In this document: positions 1 through 5,013 of the stretch, in pieces | Position numbering within the stretch: the first letter of the stretch is position 1 | How the letters are laid out: each line of letters opens with the position of its first letter | Origin: Alphaproteobacteria bacterium | Lineage (GTDB): Bacteria; Pseudomonadota; Alphaproteobacteria; SMXP01 | Assembly (NCBI GenBank): GCA_021774995.1 | Contig: JAJFIM010000500.1 | Span: forward strand, 1 to 5,013 | Reading direction: 5' to 3' | Length of the DNA: 5,013 nucleotides | Notes under the pieces: generated by a model | Databases searched by the model: none | What the model was told of the DNA's origin: nothing | What the model saw: only the letters and a program-made list of their open reading frames with translations | Made by a program: the position numbers and the translations under genes

Positions 1-617
1 TCCAGACCGCGCGTGGTTTCCTGATAGCTTTTACGCGAAGACATGGCGCTCAGCCATGCGCGGATGCGCGTGCACTCGGCGGGCATGCTGACACCAAAAA
101 TTTCTTCGTAAGCGGCAAAGCGCTCCAGGAAGGGCGAGTAATGCGTATCCACCAGAGATATTTTCTCGCCGAACCAGAATGGCCCGTCGCTTAGTTTGCG
201 CAACGCTTCAGTTTCTATAAACCGGAATGCGTCTTCGAGCTTTGCTACGGCCGCCCCTTTCTTCGAAGGGTCCTTATGGGTCGCGGAAAGCTTGAAACTC
301 GCGGGGAGATAATATGCATCGCAATAATGCATCCAGATCCGCGCCTCAGCGCGCGCAAAAGCCCCGGCGGGCATCAGCGCGGGTTCGGGGAACACTTCTT
401 CCAAATATTCGTTGATCACCGCAGATTCGTATATCGTCCGGCCTTCATGGCGTATGACCGGCACTTTGCCGTATGGCGATATTTCATCAAACCAGTCGGG
501 TTTGTTCGACAAGTCTACTTCCGTCAGCGTGAAGTCGATGTCCTTTTCTATCAACACCATGCGGGTGCGTTGGGCAAAAGGACAGGCGGCGTAACTGATG
601 AGTTCAAGTTTCGACAT
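1..617 (-). CDS. Glutathione S-transferase family protein, omega/SspA-like (C-terminus cut by window edge)
   Basis: The reading frame begins at ATG 615-617 on the minus strand and stays open for 205 codons to the left edge. The protein opens MSKLELISYAACPFAQRTR. Its thioredoxin-fold N-domain (about residues 1-80) has CPFAQR at 12-17, which is the cysteine-type active site of omega-class GSTs rather than the Tyr/Ser type. V52-P53 is the usual cis-proline and E64-S65 (YESAVINEYLEE) binds the gamma-glutamyl part of glutathione. The segment NKPDWF..SPYGKVPV closely resembles the omega pattern. An alpha-helical C-domain follows from about residue 88, with FWFGEKISLVDTHYSPFLERF near 155-175. Family members usually have about 215-230 residues, so only the tail is missing. 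Cysteine GSTs typically act as thiol transferases, dehalogenases or dehydroascorbate reductases; the substrate here cannot be told. An AAGGA lies 12 bases before the ATG, rather far. It follows the MFS gene by 87 bases and may be co-transcribed with it. Confidence 0.9.
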   Translation of the reverse strand, partial: MSKLELISYAACPFAQRTRMVLIEKDIDFTLTEVDLSNKPDWFDEISPYGKVPVIRHEGRTIYESAVINEYLEEVFPEPALMPAGAFARAEARIWMHYCDAYYLPASFKLSATHKDPSKKGAAVAKLEDAFRFIETEALRKLSDGPFWFGEKISLVDTHYSPFLERFAAYEEIFGVSMPAECTRIRAWLSAMSSRKSYQETTRGL

Positions 618-647
618 GGGATTACCAGATCCTTGTTGTACTTCCGT

Positions 648-678
648 ATTATCAGTCTAGCCTATTTCGCGATCGCAA
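648..678 (-). promoter_or_regulatory. Possible promoter for the glutathione S-transferase gene
   Basis: On the minus strand TTGCGA (673-678) is followed after 18-19 bases by TGATAAT (648-654), about 30 bases ahead of the GST start codon. The same stretch contains a 6-bp inverted repeat, TAGCCT/AGGCTA (658-663 and 678-683), around a GCGATCGC core. The spacing is slightly long for a sigma-70 promoter, and read-through from the MFS gene is an alternative, so this is a weak call. Confidence 0.25.
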
Positions 679-704
679 GGCTAAGGTTTTTGCGCGCGAG
701 GGCC

Positions 705-2084
705 TCAGGACGCAAAATTACGGATACGCGCCTTGACCTGCCGCCATGCCTGGCCCGGCCCTTCAGGCACCGGCCCCGGCGCGGTGCGCCGCACCACGAT
801 TCCGGCAAGCGCGATCAGCCCATTGACAACGCCGATCAAAACAAACGGCGCCCAAGGGGCGATAGAGTCAAACAATCGCCCGCCAATCGTCCCCGAAAGG
901 ATTATGCCGATAGCGCCCACAACATTAAACATACCCACCACGGCGCCGCGCTCGGCGCGCGGAGCTTCCTGCCCGATAAGCGTCGTGGCGCCAAAAAAAG
1001 CGCTCATCTGACCAATGCCCAGCATAATAAAAAATGGCGTCGCGCTGGATGACAGAGGATCCACCACAAACATAGTGCCGCCATAACCAATGCACGCCAT
1101 TGTCATGCAAAAAACAATACCGGACACGCGATTGATTCGATCAAGAATTAAACCCATAAAAGGCGCCCACACTAACGCCGCAGTTTGCGTCAGGGCAAAA
1201 AGCATTGCGCCTTTGCCGGCTGCCTCCAGATCCCCAAAACCTTGGTTGTGCGCGGCGACGGAGCCCCAAACAACCGTAAATGTTCCGGTGATGACAAGGT
1301 CGCTCCGCGCGACAAAGGCGGAGGCGTAAGCCAGCGCGATGCGTGGGTTCTTTCCATGCGCCAAACCGCTGCGCAGCAAAGTTTTAATTGGCGGACGCTC
1401 ATGGCGTTTTGTGATTGTGCCGCCTTTAAGGCCGAAGCGGATAATCAACACGTTGATCAAGCACATAGCCACAACCGCCCAATGCATCGCCCGCCCCGCC
1501 CAAAGGTGATCCATGCCATTGGCTTCCAAAACCGCTGGAAAAATCCGGCCAAACACAACGGTAATGACCACAACGCCCAGGCCATTCATAATGCCGACCA
1601 TAGCAACCATCCGGCCACGCGACTGCTCGGCCGGATAATCCGCCACAATGGTCCCCAGCATGCCGATTGCCGCTCCAATGCCCACGGCGTAAAGAATTCT
1701 GTACAGCGTCAGATCGGTTAACGAGGTGGATAAGGGATAGAGAAAATATGCCGTGGCCATCACAAGCATGCCAATAATAAATATGGGGCGCCGTCCGATG
1801 CGATCAGCGGCAACTCCCACGGCGCCAAACATCAAAATCTGGATGACTTCCGTCCAAACGACCAGATTGCCATTAATCGTTCCAAAATCTTTGCGCGGAA
1901 TATTAAGATTGGCCCCTAAGACATAATTCGTTCCGACCGTGACAAAGACAAGAAGGCCAATGGAAAAAAAGGAGACGACAACCAGGGACCACCCATTTAA
2001 CCGGCTAATGCCCGGCGCGAGGGGAAGCCCCAGAATTGAAGCCCCAGCGTCAATCTGTTCATTGGAACTCTTCGCATCTGTCAT
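705..2084 (-). CDS. Major facilitator superfamily (MFS) transporter, 12 TM
   Basis: This 459-residue inner-membrane secondary carrier has the full MFS length. Hydrophobic segments lie near residues 32-58, 74-93, 100-118, 127-150, 160-186, 201-219, 256-279, 293-313, 321-342, 351-372, 382-405 and 412-431, with a polar central loop at about 220-255 between the two six-helix halves. The loop between TM2 and TM3 carries the MFS motif A as GVAADRIGRRP (about 90-100). The pseudo-repeat in the second half reads GLILDRINR (about 311-319). An ERGAVVGMFNVVGAIG stretch (about 378-393) matches the TM11 entry of such carriers. I chose ATG 2082-2084 because GGGGA sits 6 bases upstream. An in-frame TTG at 2120 would add 12 residues but has no good ribosome site. 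The fold suggests proton-linked solute movement; substrate and direction are unknown. It ends 87 bases before the GST gene. Confidence 0.92.
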   Translation of the reverse strand: MTDAKSSNEQIDAGASILGLPLAPGISRLNGWSLVVVSFFSIGLLVFVTVGTNYVLGANLNIPRKDFGTINGNLVVWTEVIQILMFGAVGVAADRIGRRPIFIIGMLVMATAYFLYPLSTSLTDLTLYRILYAVGIGAAIGMLGTIVADYPAEQSRGRMVAMVGIMNGLGVVVITVVFGRIFPAVLEANGMDHLWAGRAMHWAVVAMCLINVLIIRFGLKGGTITKRHERPPIKTLLRSGLAHGKNPRIALAYASAFVARSDLVITGTFTVVWGSVAAHNQGFGDLEAAGKGAMLFALTQTAALVWAPFMGLILDRINRVSGIVFCMTMACIGYGGTMFVVDPLSSSATPFFIMLGIGQMSAFFGATTLIGQEAPRAERGAVVGMFNVVGAIGIILSGTIGGRLFDSIAPWAPFVLIGVVNGLIALAGIVVRRTAPGPVPEGPGQAWRQVKARIRNFAS

Positions 2085-2090
2085 GAATTT

Positions 2091-2095
2091 TCCCC
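2091..2095 (-). promoter_or_regulatory. Ribosome binding site deciding the MFS start
   Basis: GGGGA on the minus strand is spaced 6 bases from ATG 2082-2084. It favours this start over the upstream in-frame TTG (2118-2120), which is preceded only by a poor AACGG. Confidence 0.65.
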
Positions 2096-2174
2096 AATAG
2101 GCCGCATTTGCAAATCCCAACCGTTATTGCAGCATGACGCCCTCGTATCCAGTGCAGAAAATTATGTGTACCAC

Positions 2175-2248
2175 AGATTAGACCAATCTTAAGGGCGCGA
2201 CCAAAAAGCCGCACCCCTAGATGGCTCTCGCGGGTGGAGACCATCCGG
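2175..2248 (-). other. Tandem hairpin array in the leader of the MFS gene, candidate structured RNA
   Basis: Read on the minus strand, three hairpins follow one another. The first (core 2220-2245) pairs GATGGTCTC with GAGAGCCATC around the loop CACCCGC, nine pairs with one bulged G. The second (2191-2218) pairs AGGGGTGCGGC with GTCGCGCCCTT around the loop TTTTTG, eleven pairs including three G-T wobbles. The third (2175-2189) pairs AGATT with AATCT around GGTCT. The loop CACCC of the first is complementary to GGGTG in the 5' arm of the second, so a pseudoknot or competing fold is possible. The array ends 90 bases before the MFS start codon. No T-run follows the second hairpin, so it is not a standard intrinsic terminator. 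I do not recognise a known riboswitch class. The hairpins are read directly; a function is inference. Confidence 0.4.
2177..2204 (-). promoter_or_regulatory. Possible promoter for the MFS gene
   Basis: On the minus strand TTGGTC (2199-2204) is separated by 16 bases from TCTAAT (2177-2182). It overlaps the second and third hairpins, so promoter and leader-RNA readings of this stretch compete. If used, transcripts would start about 85 bases ahead of the MFS ATG and would lack the hairpins. Confidence 0.2.
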
Positions 2249-2256
2249 TCACGAAA

Positions 2257-2290
2257 GAGGGGGCCATACTAACGCCGCTGGGAACCCCTC
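2257..2290 (-). terminator. Possible weak terminator after the 91-residue ORF
   Basis: The 6-bp stem GAGGGG/CCCCTC (2285-2290 with 2257-2262) is extended by a short CCA/TGG pairing inside. It begins within the TGA stop codon of the upstream gene and is followed on the minus strand by only TTT. The long loop and short T-run make this a poor intrinsic terminator. It could equally be the first element of the hairpin array that continues to 2175. Confidence 0.3.
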
Positions 2291-2564
2291 ATTTGGTCTC
2301 AGGGCCGTCTTCTACTTGAACGCCGGGTTTGGCGTAGGAAAGATAATCTTGCGTGATCTGATTAAGGCCCGCCGACAAGTCCATGGCCTTCTCGCCGGCG
2401 CTTGATCCAAATAATTCGCGCAAAGCCACGTCCCACATATTGCGCATATTGGGATAAACGCCCTTTTCCACGCAGGCGTCATAGGCCGCATCAAGGAGAT
2501 GTGAGCGCGCATCGATAAACGTTTCAAATGCGCTGCGTATTTGATCGCGATTACTCACCGCCAT
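2289..2564 (-). CDS. Small hypothetical protein, 91 aa
   Basis: I do not recognise this family. The start ATG 2562-2564 has a convincing AGAGG 7 bases upstream, and a plausible promoter lies just ahead, which supports a real gene. The protein is soluble, without a signal peptide or membrane helix, and appears mostly alpha-helical. Residues 1-35 (opening MAVSNRDQIRSAFETFIDAR) and 40-78 (MRNMWDVALRELFG, then AMDLSAGLNQITQDYLSYAK) look like amphipathic helices, followed by an acidic, probably disordered tail (VQVEDGPETK). It has a single cysteine at about 31 and no zinc-binding or helix-turn-helix pattern that I can see. It lies between an Flp pilin gene and an MFS gene, neither of which suggests a role. 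The stop codon is embedded in a GC-rich stem. Confidence 0.7.
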   Translation of the reverse strand: MAVSNRDQIRSAFETFIDARSHLLDAAYDACVEKGVYPNMRNMWDVALRELFGSSAGEKAMDLSAGLNQITQDYLSYAKPGVQVEDGPETK

Positions 2565-2605
2565 GATGTCGCCTCTTCTCTGACGCGGGGGCCGCCGGGA
2601 AGAGT

Positions 2606-2634
2606 ATACTACGGTGATCGCGCCTCCCCGTGAA
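2606..2634 (-). promoter_or_regulatory. Probable sigma-70 type promoter for the 91-residue ORF
   Basis: On the minus strand TTCACG (2629-2634) is followed by exactly 17 bases and then TAGTAT (2606-2611). The start codon lies about 40 bases downstream, with the ribosome site between. The -10 overlaps the palindrome AGTATACT. The spacing is ideal; the match to the consensus hexamers is moderate. Confidence 0.4.
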
Positions 2635-2692
2635 GGGCAATCAACTTTTAAATGAGAATAATTGAAAATGTAGTGTAAGTGAAAAACGCTTT

Positions 2693-2854
2693 TTAAAGAA
2701 GCCCGGAGATGGTTGTGAACGTGCCGGAGACTTTGCCTCCCAAAGTGCCTGTCACCACAATGATCGCCACAGCGATGCCGGCGACGATAAGGCCGTATTC
2801 CATTGCCGTCGCGCCGCTCTTATCGCGCACAAGGCGGATAATTTTTTTACCCAT
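2693..2854 (-). CDS. Flp family type IVb pilin (53 aa prepilin)
   Basis: This short gene encodes the major-subunit type of prepilin used by Tad (tight adherence) pili. The translation opens MGKKIIRLVRDKSG, a positively charged leader of 14 residues. ATAMEYGLIVAGIAVAIIVV follows, a single hydrophobic helix, and then a short tail ending TISGLL. Cleavage by the TadV/CpaA-type peptidase is expected after G14, giving mature residues E5 and Y6 (E19-Y20 of the precursor), the hallmark Glu-Tyr pair of Flp pilins. The length of 53 residues is normal for the family. The start ATG 2852-2854 has AGAGGGAG ending 8 bases upstream. No other tad/cpa genes (ATPase, TadB/C, secretin, prepilin peptidase) are in view, so the pilin is an orphan here. 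The gene stands alone, with 167 bases upstream and 128 downstream. Confidence 0.93.
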   Translation of the reverse strand: MGKKIIRLVRDKSGATAMEYGLIVAGIAVAIIVVTGTLGGKVSGTFTTISGLL

Positions 2855-2960
2855 CAAACAAACTCCCTCTTACACGCTAAACGCCATAGTTTCTTCTCGC
2901 TTTCTCACGAGCCAGTGCGACACTAACTCACAAAAGCTGAACGAAGCTTGAAGTGAATAT

Positions 2961-2977
2961 TTTGAATCTCTTTCAAA
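2961..2977. repeat. Short palindrome upstream of the Flp pilin gene, possible operator
   Basis: TTTGAA (2961-2966) and TTCAAA (2972-2977) form a perfect 6-bp inverted repeat around TCTCT. It lies about 107 bases ahead of the pilin start and 45 bases after the hydratase stop. Its size suits a dimeric regulator site, but AT-rich palindromes of this length arise by chance. Confidence 0.25.
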
Positions 2978-3021
2978 TTTTCATCATTCCGTGCGCCGCC
3001 ATTGTCCTTTTTTGCAACACC

Positions 3022-3870
3022 TCAAAACACAAGGGCCGCCGTCATGGCGATCGCGCCGTCTTGCCGGATGGCCCAGAGATCCACTGCATTTTGTCCCGCA
3101 GCGCGCTTTCCGGCCAAATCAAAGGGAGCGTCGTCAAACAGCGGCGCGTGAGCGCGGCACGTGAACGAGGCGGGTGCTTTTTCAGGATAGATCCGCAAAG
3201 CCTCGGTGATAAGAAGAAGCGCAATATAAGGACCTTGCACAACCAATCCCGGATAGTGTTCGACCTCTTGGGCAAACGGGCGATCAAAATGTATGCGATG
3301 GCCATTAAAAGTCAGCGCGGAAAATCGAAAGAGGGCAACGGGATCAGGCTTGAAAGACCGGCGCCACTCACACGCGGGCGGCGGCGTTGAGACAACCGCC
3401 GGGGCGGCCTCGCGCGGCGCCCCGCGATACAGGATGGTGCGCACTTCCCGCAGGGCCGTCCCGCCCTCAGCCTCCACCTTTTCGCTGATCTCAACAAAGA
3501 CGAGACTGCCGGAGCGCCCGGTTTTCTCCGTAATTTTTGTTATCTCCCGTGTGCAAGTGAGTTCCTGACCCACGCGCAGAGGCGCTTCAAGCGTCACCTG
3601 AGACCCGGCGAACATCCGGTGCGGTAAGGGAATAGGTGGCGTAAATCCGCCTTTTTTGGGGTGGCCATCCAGGCCCAATTCCCGCCCTGGCGCGCGCGGC
3701 GCGAAATACATCCAATGCCAGCCGAACGGCAGCGGCGCGCCCACAGCGGGCCACTTCCCCTCTCCCCCTAACAGCGCATCCATTTGCGCCACGGAGCGGG
3801 GATCGACGACATCCCTTACGACCTCCCGGCGCCCCTTCCACTGTGAAAAAGGGGCTGTCACGGTCGCCAA
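3022..3870 (-). CDS. MaoC/FAS1-like acyl-CoA hydratase (mesaconyl-C4-CoA hydratase / HTD2-like)
   Basis: This 282-residue protein is of the double-hotdog enoyl-CoA hydratase type that includes mesaconyl-C4-CoA (3-methylfumaryl-CoA) hydratase and HTD2-like 3-hydroxyacyl-thioester dehydratases. It would reversibly add water to the double bond of an acyl-CoA in the cytosol. The N-terminal hotdog runs about 10-150, with PFGWHWMYF at 48-56, PPIPLPHRMFAGS at 78-90 and RSGSLVFVEI at 119-128. The C-terminal hotdog, about 168-282, carries RFSALTFNGHRIHFD (182-196), the hydratase-2 region with N189 and H194 in the catalytic places, then YPGLVVQGPYIALLL (206-220). The frame opens at TTG 3868-3870 just after an in-frame stop; GTG 3859-3861 is the other choice. 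Neither has a clear ribosome site, but the SQWKGR N-terminus fits the family. The exact substrate is inferred from family resemblance only, and no lyase or CoA-transferase partner is visible. Confidence 0.85.
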   Translation of the reverse strand: MATVTAPFSQWKGRREVVRDVVDPRSVAQMDALLGGEGKWPAVGAPLPFGWHWMYFAPRAPGRELGLDGHPKKGGFTPPIPLPHRMFAGSQVTLEAPLRVGQELTCTREITKITEKTGRSGSLVFVEISEKVEAEGGTALREVRTILYRGAPREAAPAVVSTPPPACEWRRSFKPDPVALFRFSALTFNGHRIHFDRPFAQEVEHYPGLVVQGPYIALLLITEALRIYPEKAPASFTCRAHAPLFDDAPFDLAGKRAAGQNAVDLWAIRQDGAIAMTAALVF

Positions 3871-3977
3871 AAGCCACTATGAAACAAAACACCCAAAGGC
3901 AAGAACTTAACCGTTTTTCTCCCCTTTGCTGATCTAAGCGCCGCATTCAGCCGGAAAATCTTACACATTTTACTTCT

Positions 3978-3992
3978 TCAAACTGGGTTTGA
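3978..3992. repeat. 15-bp palindrome, possible operator upstream of the hydratase
   Basis: TCAAAC (3978-3983) and GTTTGA (3987-3992) are perfect inverted half-sites around TGG, roughly 110 bases ahead of the hydratase start. The geometry suits a dimeric repressor; no regulator gene is present in the window. Confidence 0.3.
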
Positions 3993-4001
3993 GGGATATA
4001 G

Positions 4002-4069
4002 GCTGATGATATTACCCTAATTTCCGTCGGCATAAGACTTGCTTTACACTTATATATAATATCATCAGC
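4002..4069. repeat. Perfect 13-bp inverted repeat with 42-base AT-rich loop
   Basis: The left arm GCTGATGATATTA (4002-4014) is the exact reverse complement of TAATATCATCAGC (4057-4069). Pairing stops abruptly at both ends. The right arm overlaps a TATAAT (4055-4060). A transcript could form a long-loop hairpin. Alternatively the two arms could be separate copies of a protein-binding site about 5 helical turns apart (55 bases centre to centre). No T-run follows, so it is not an intrinsic terminator. Confidence 0.8.
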
Positions 4070-4159
4070 AGACTTGAGAGTCGTTATCGTCGGCATTTGG
4101 CGCCATAACCACGAAATTTAAGAACCGCTTCGCTGAGATACGCTTAAACAATAAGGCTT

Positions 4160-4207
4160 GTTTTGAGTGCAACGACATTACAGGTTTTGAGTGCAACAAC
4201 ATTACAA
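4160..4207. repeat. Two tandem 24-bp direct repeats upstream of the glycosyltransferase
   Basis: Copies at 4160-4183 and 4184-4207 are identical over 22 of the first 23 bases. Each starts GTTTTGAGTGCAAC and ends ACATTACA, with one G/A change between and a different last base. Each contains a small TTG-AGTG-CAA dyad. The second copy ends 31 bases before the GTG start of the glycosyltransferase, a position suited to a regulator binding near the promoter or 5' leader. Replication slippage is the simplest origin. Confidence 0.8.
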
Positions 4208-4227
4208 GTTGATGCTTAGGGACCGCT

Positions 4228-4231
4228 AGGA
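4228..4231 (+). promoter_or_regulatory. Ribosome binding site deciding the glycosyltransferase start
   Basis: AGGA is spaced 7 bases from GTG 4239-4241. An in-frame TAG at 4227-4229 rules out any earlier start in this frame, so the GTG is well supported. Confidence 0.75.
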
Positions 4232-4238
4232 AAGACCA

Positions 4239-5013
4239 GTGAACCGCACGCCTCGCATTTCATTTATTGTGCCTGCCTATAATGCAGCCAGCACCTTGCC
4301 GAGGTGTTTGGAGGCGCTGACGAGTGACGCAGACGATCAGACCGAGATTATCGTGGTCGACGACGCCTCCCAGGATGACGGGGCGGAGCTGGCCCGAAAG
4401 ACTGGGGTTAAAGTCATCTCGCTAAATACCAATTCGGGGCCGGGCATCACGAGAAATACAGGGGCGGCGCAGGCGCAAGGGAGAATTCTTGTCTTTGTGG
4501 ACGCCGATGTCGCGATCCAACCGGGGACGGGTAAGCAGATTCTCTCCTTTTTCGACCACAACCCACTGGCGGCTTCTGTGTTCGGTTCTTATGATGATAG
4601 CCCCAGCGCCCCCGGCGCAGTCAGTCAGTACCGCAACCTGCTGCACCATTACGTCCATCAGGCCAGCCCTCAAAAAGCCTCCCATTTCTGGGGGGGATTG
4701 GGCGCCGTCAGAGCGTCGGCTTTCTGGGCTGTTGGCGGGTTTGCTAATTCAGGGCCTTTTTTTCGTAAAATCGAAGACGTCGAATTTGGCTATCGTCTGC
4801 GCGATCAGGGTTACAAAATCTATCTGGAAAAATCGATCCAGGGCAAACACCTTAAAGGCTGGTCTTTGTATTCTATGATTCGCACAGATGTCCTGATTCG
4901 GGCCCTGCCTTGGACCAAACTTGTCCTTGAACGAAAAATAGCCCCTACTGATTTCAGCCTGTCCTGGCGGCACCGCCTGTCTGTCCTTCTGTCAGGGGTG
5001 ATCGCGCTGGCTC
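4239..5013 (+). CDS. Glycosyltransferase family 2 protein (C-terminus cut by window edge)
   Basis: The first 258 codons of a GT-A fold glycosyltransferase are present; the frame is open to the right edge. From the GTG start the protein opens with PRISFIVPAYNAASTLPRCL (5-24), the typical GT2 nucleotide-sugar binding strand. VVDDAS follows at 39-44, NSGPGITRNTGA at 65-76, and the metal-binding DXD as FVDADV at 86-91. The acceptor side reads YRNLLHHYVHQ (131-141), FWGGLGAVRASAFWAVGGF (150-168) and the catalytic-base motif EDVEFGYRLRDQGY (179-192). After TDVLIRALPWTKLVL the last residues, HRLSVLLSGVIALA, look like the beginning of a membrane helix, so the complete protein is probably anchored in the inner membrane. 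It would transfer a sugar from an activated donor to a lipid or glycan in envelope or polysaccharide synthesis. Donor and acceptor cannot be read from the sequence. It diverges from the hydratase and may head another operon beyond the window. Confidence 0.93.
   Translation, partial: MNRTPRISFIVPAYNAASTLPRCLEALTSDADDQTEIIVVDDASQDDGAELARKTGVKVISLNTNSGPGITRNTGAAQAQGRILVFVDADVAIQPGTGKQILSFFDHNPLAASVFGSYDDSPSAPGAVSQYRNLLHHYVHQASPQKASHFWGGLGAVRASAFWAVGGFANSGPFFRKIEDVEFGYRLRDQGYKIYLEKSIQGKHLKGWSLYSMIRTDVLIRALPWTKLVLERKIAPTDFSLSWRHRLSVLLSGVIALA

Larger units (their letters stand above)
3871..4238. other. Divergent intergenic region, 368 bases, no gene
   Basis: No credible ORF lies here on either strand. 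The region separates the leftward hydratase from the rightward glycosyltransferase and should hold promoters for both. It is clearly more AT-rich than its neighbours, especially 3961-4070. It contains a 15-bp palindrome (3978-3992), a 13-bp perfect inverted repeat with a 42-base loop (4002-4069), a 9-base direct repeat CGTCGGCAT (4025-4033 and 4088-4096), a repeated AGACTTG (4035-4041, 4070-4076) and two tandem 24-bp repeats (4160-4207). A TATAAT on the plus strand at 4055-4060 has no good -35 partner. Candidate TTCCGT (4022-4027) plus TACACT (4045-4050) has 17-base spacing but weak hexamers. Confidence 0.7.

Noticed and set aside
276..1052. Plus-strand open frame of 258 codons
   Set aside because: It overlaps antisense to the GST and MFS genes, both of which have clear family motifs. 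Its translation is rich in Arg/His and low-complexity, without any domain, as expected for a shadow frame.
1185..1721. Plus-strand open frame of 178 codons
   Set aside because: It lies entirely antisense to the transmembrane core of the MFS gene and reads as a His/Asn/Arg-rich shadow without a ribosome site.
2191..2245. Guanidine-II (mini-ykkC) riboswitch, suggested by two adjacent hairpins before a transporter
   Set aside because: That class needs ACGR loops in both hairpins; the loops here are CACCCGC and TTTTTG.
2682..2695. Intrinsic terminator after the Flp gene (AAAAACGCTTTTT)
   Set aside because: The palindrome is almost entirely A-T with a three-base centre, so it cannot form a GC-rich stem.
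2885..2915. Sigma-54 promoter ahead of the Flp gene (TGGC followed by GC on the minus strand)
   Set aside because: Ten bases separate TGGC and GC instead of nine, and the TT before GC is missing.
2709..2951. Plus-strand open frame of 80 codons
   Set aside because: It is the complement of the Flp pilin, whose processing motif and ribosome site on the minus strand are decisive.
2953..3390. Plus-strand open frame of 145 codons
   Set aside because: It covers the hydratase catalytic region in antisense; the hydratase motif on the minus strand explains the conservation.
3587..3946. Minus-strand open frame of 119 codons, possible upstream extension or frameshift of the hydratase
   Set aside because: It is in another frame, Arg/Gly-rich beyond its first part and without a family match. 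The hydratase N-terminus is already complete in its own frame.
4160..4207. CRISPR array
   Set aside because: There are only two copies and they abut with no spacer between them, so this is a tandem duplication.

Overview
The window looks like a piece of an alphaproteobacterial chromosome. It has moderately high GC, Alphaproteobacteria-style Shine-Dalgarno sites, a short Flp-type (type IVb) pilin with an ATAMEYG processing motif, and a metabolic gene mix of MaoC-type acyl-CoA hydratase, MFS carrier and omega-like glutathione S-transferase. The lineage is inferred from protein style, not from a marker gene.

Layout: five genes lie on the minus strand, read from right to left. They are a two-domain MaoC/FAS1-like acyl-CoA hydratase (3022-3870), a 53-residue Flp pilin (2693-2854), a 91-residue protein I do not recognise (2289-2564), a 12-TM MFS transporter (705-2084) and a nearly complete glutathione S-transferase cut by the left edge (1-617). 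On the plus strand, diverging from the hydratase, a family 2 glycosyltransferase starts at GTG 4239 and runs off the right edge.

The genes do not form one obvious pathway. Gaps of 87 to 204 bases between the minus-strand genes suggest several transcription units rather than a tight operon. The hydratase, carrier and GST could all belong to uptake and breakdown of an organic acid or xenobiotic, but nothing in the sequence fixes a substrate. The Flp pilin is an orphan: no tad/cpa assembly genes are visible. The glycosyltransferase belongs to the envelope or polysaccharide type with a membrane-bound C-terminus.

The non-coding DNA holds the least expected structure. (a) Four consecutive potential hairpins lie between the 91-residue ORF and the MFS gene (2175-2290), with a possible alternative pairing between two of them. 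(b) A perfect 13-bp inverted repeat flanks a 42-base loop (4002-4014 / 4057-4069). (c) Two tandem 24-bp direct repeats (4160-4207) sit just ahead of the glycosyltransferase. (d) Two short operator-like palindromes lie at 2961-2977 and 3978-3992. I found no tRNA, rRNA, CRISPR array, transposase or clearly recognisable known riboswitch. I see no clear evidence of an exciting new system; the hairpin array and the 3871-4238 divergent region are the best leads.
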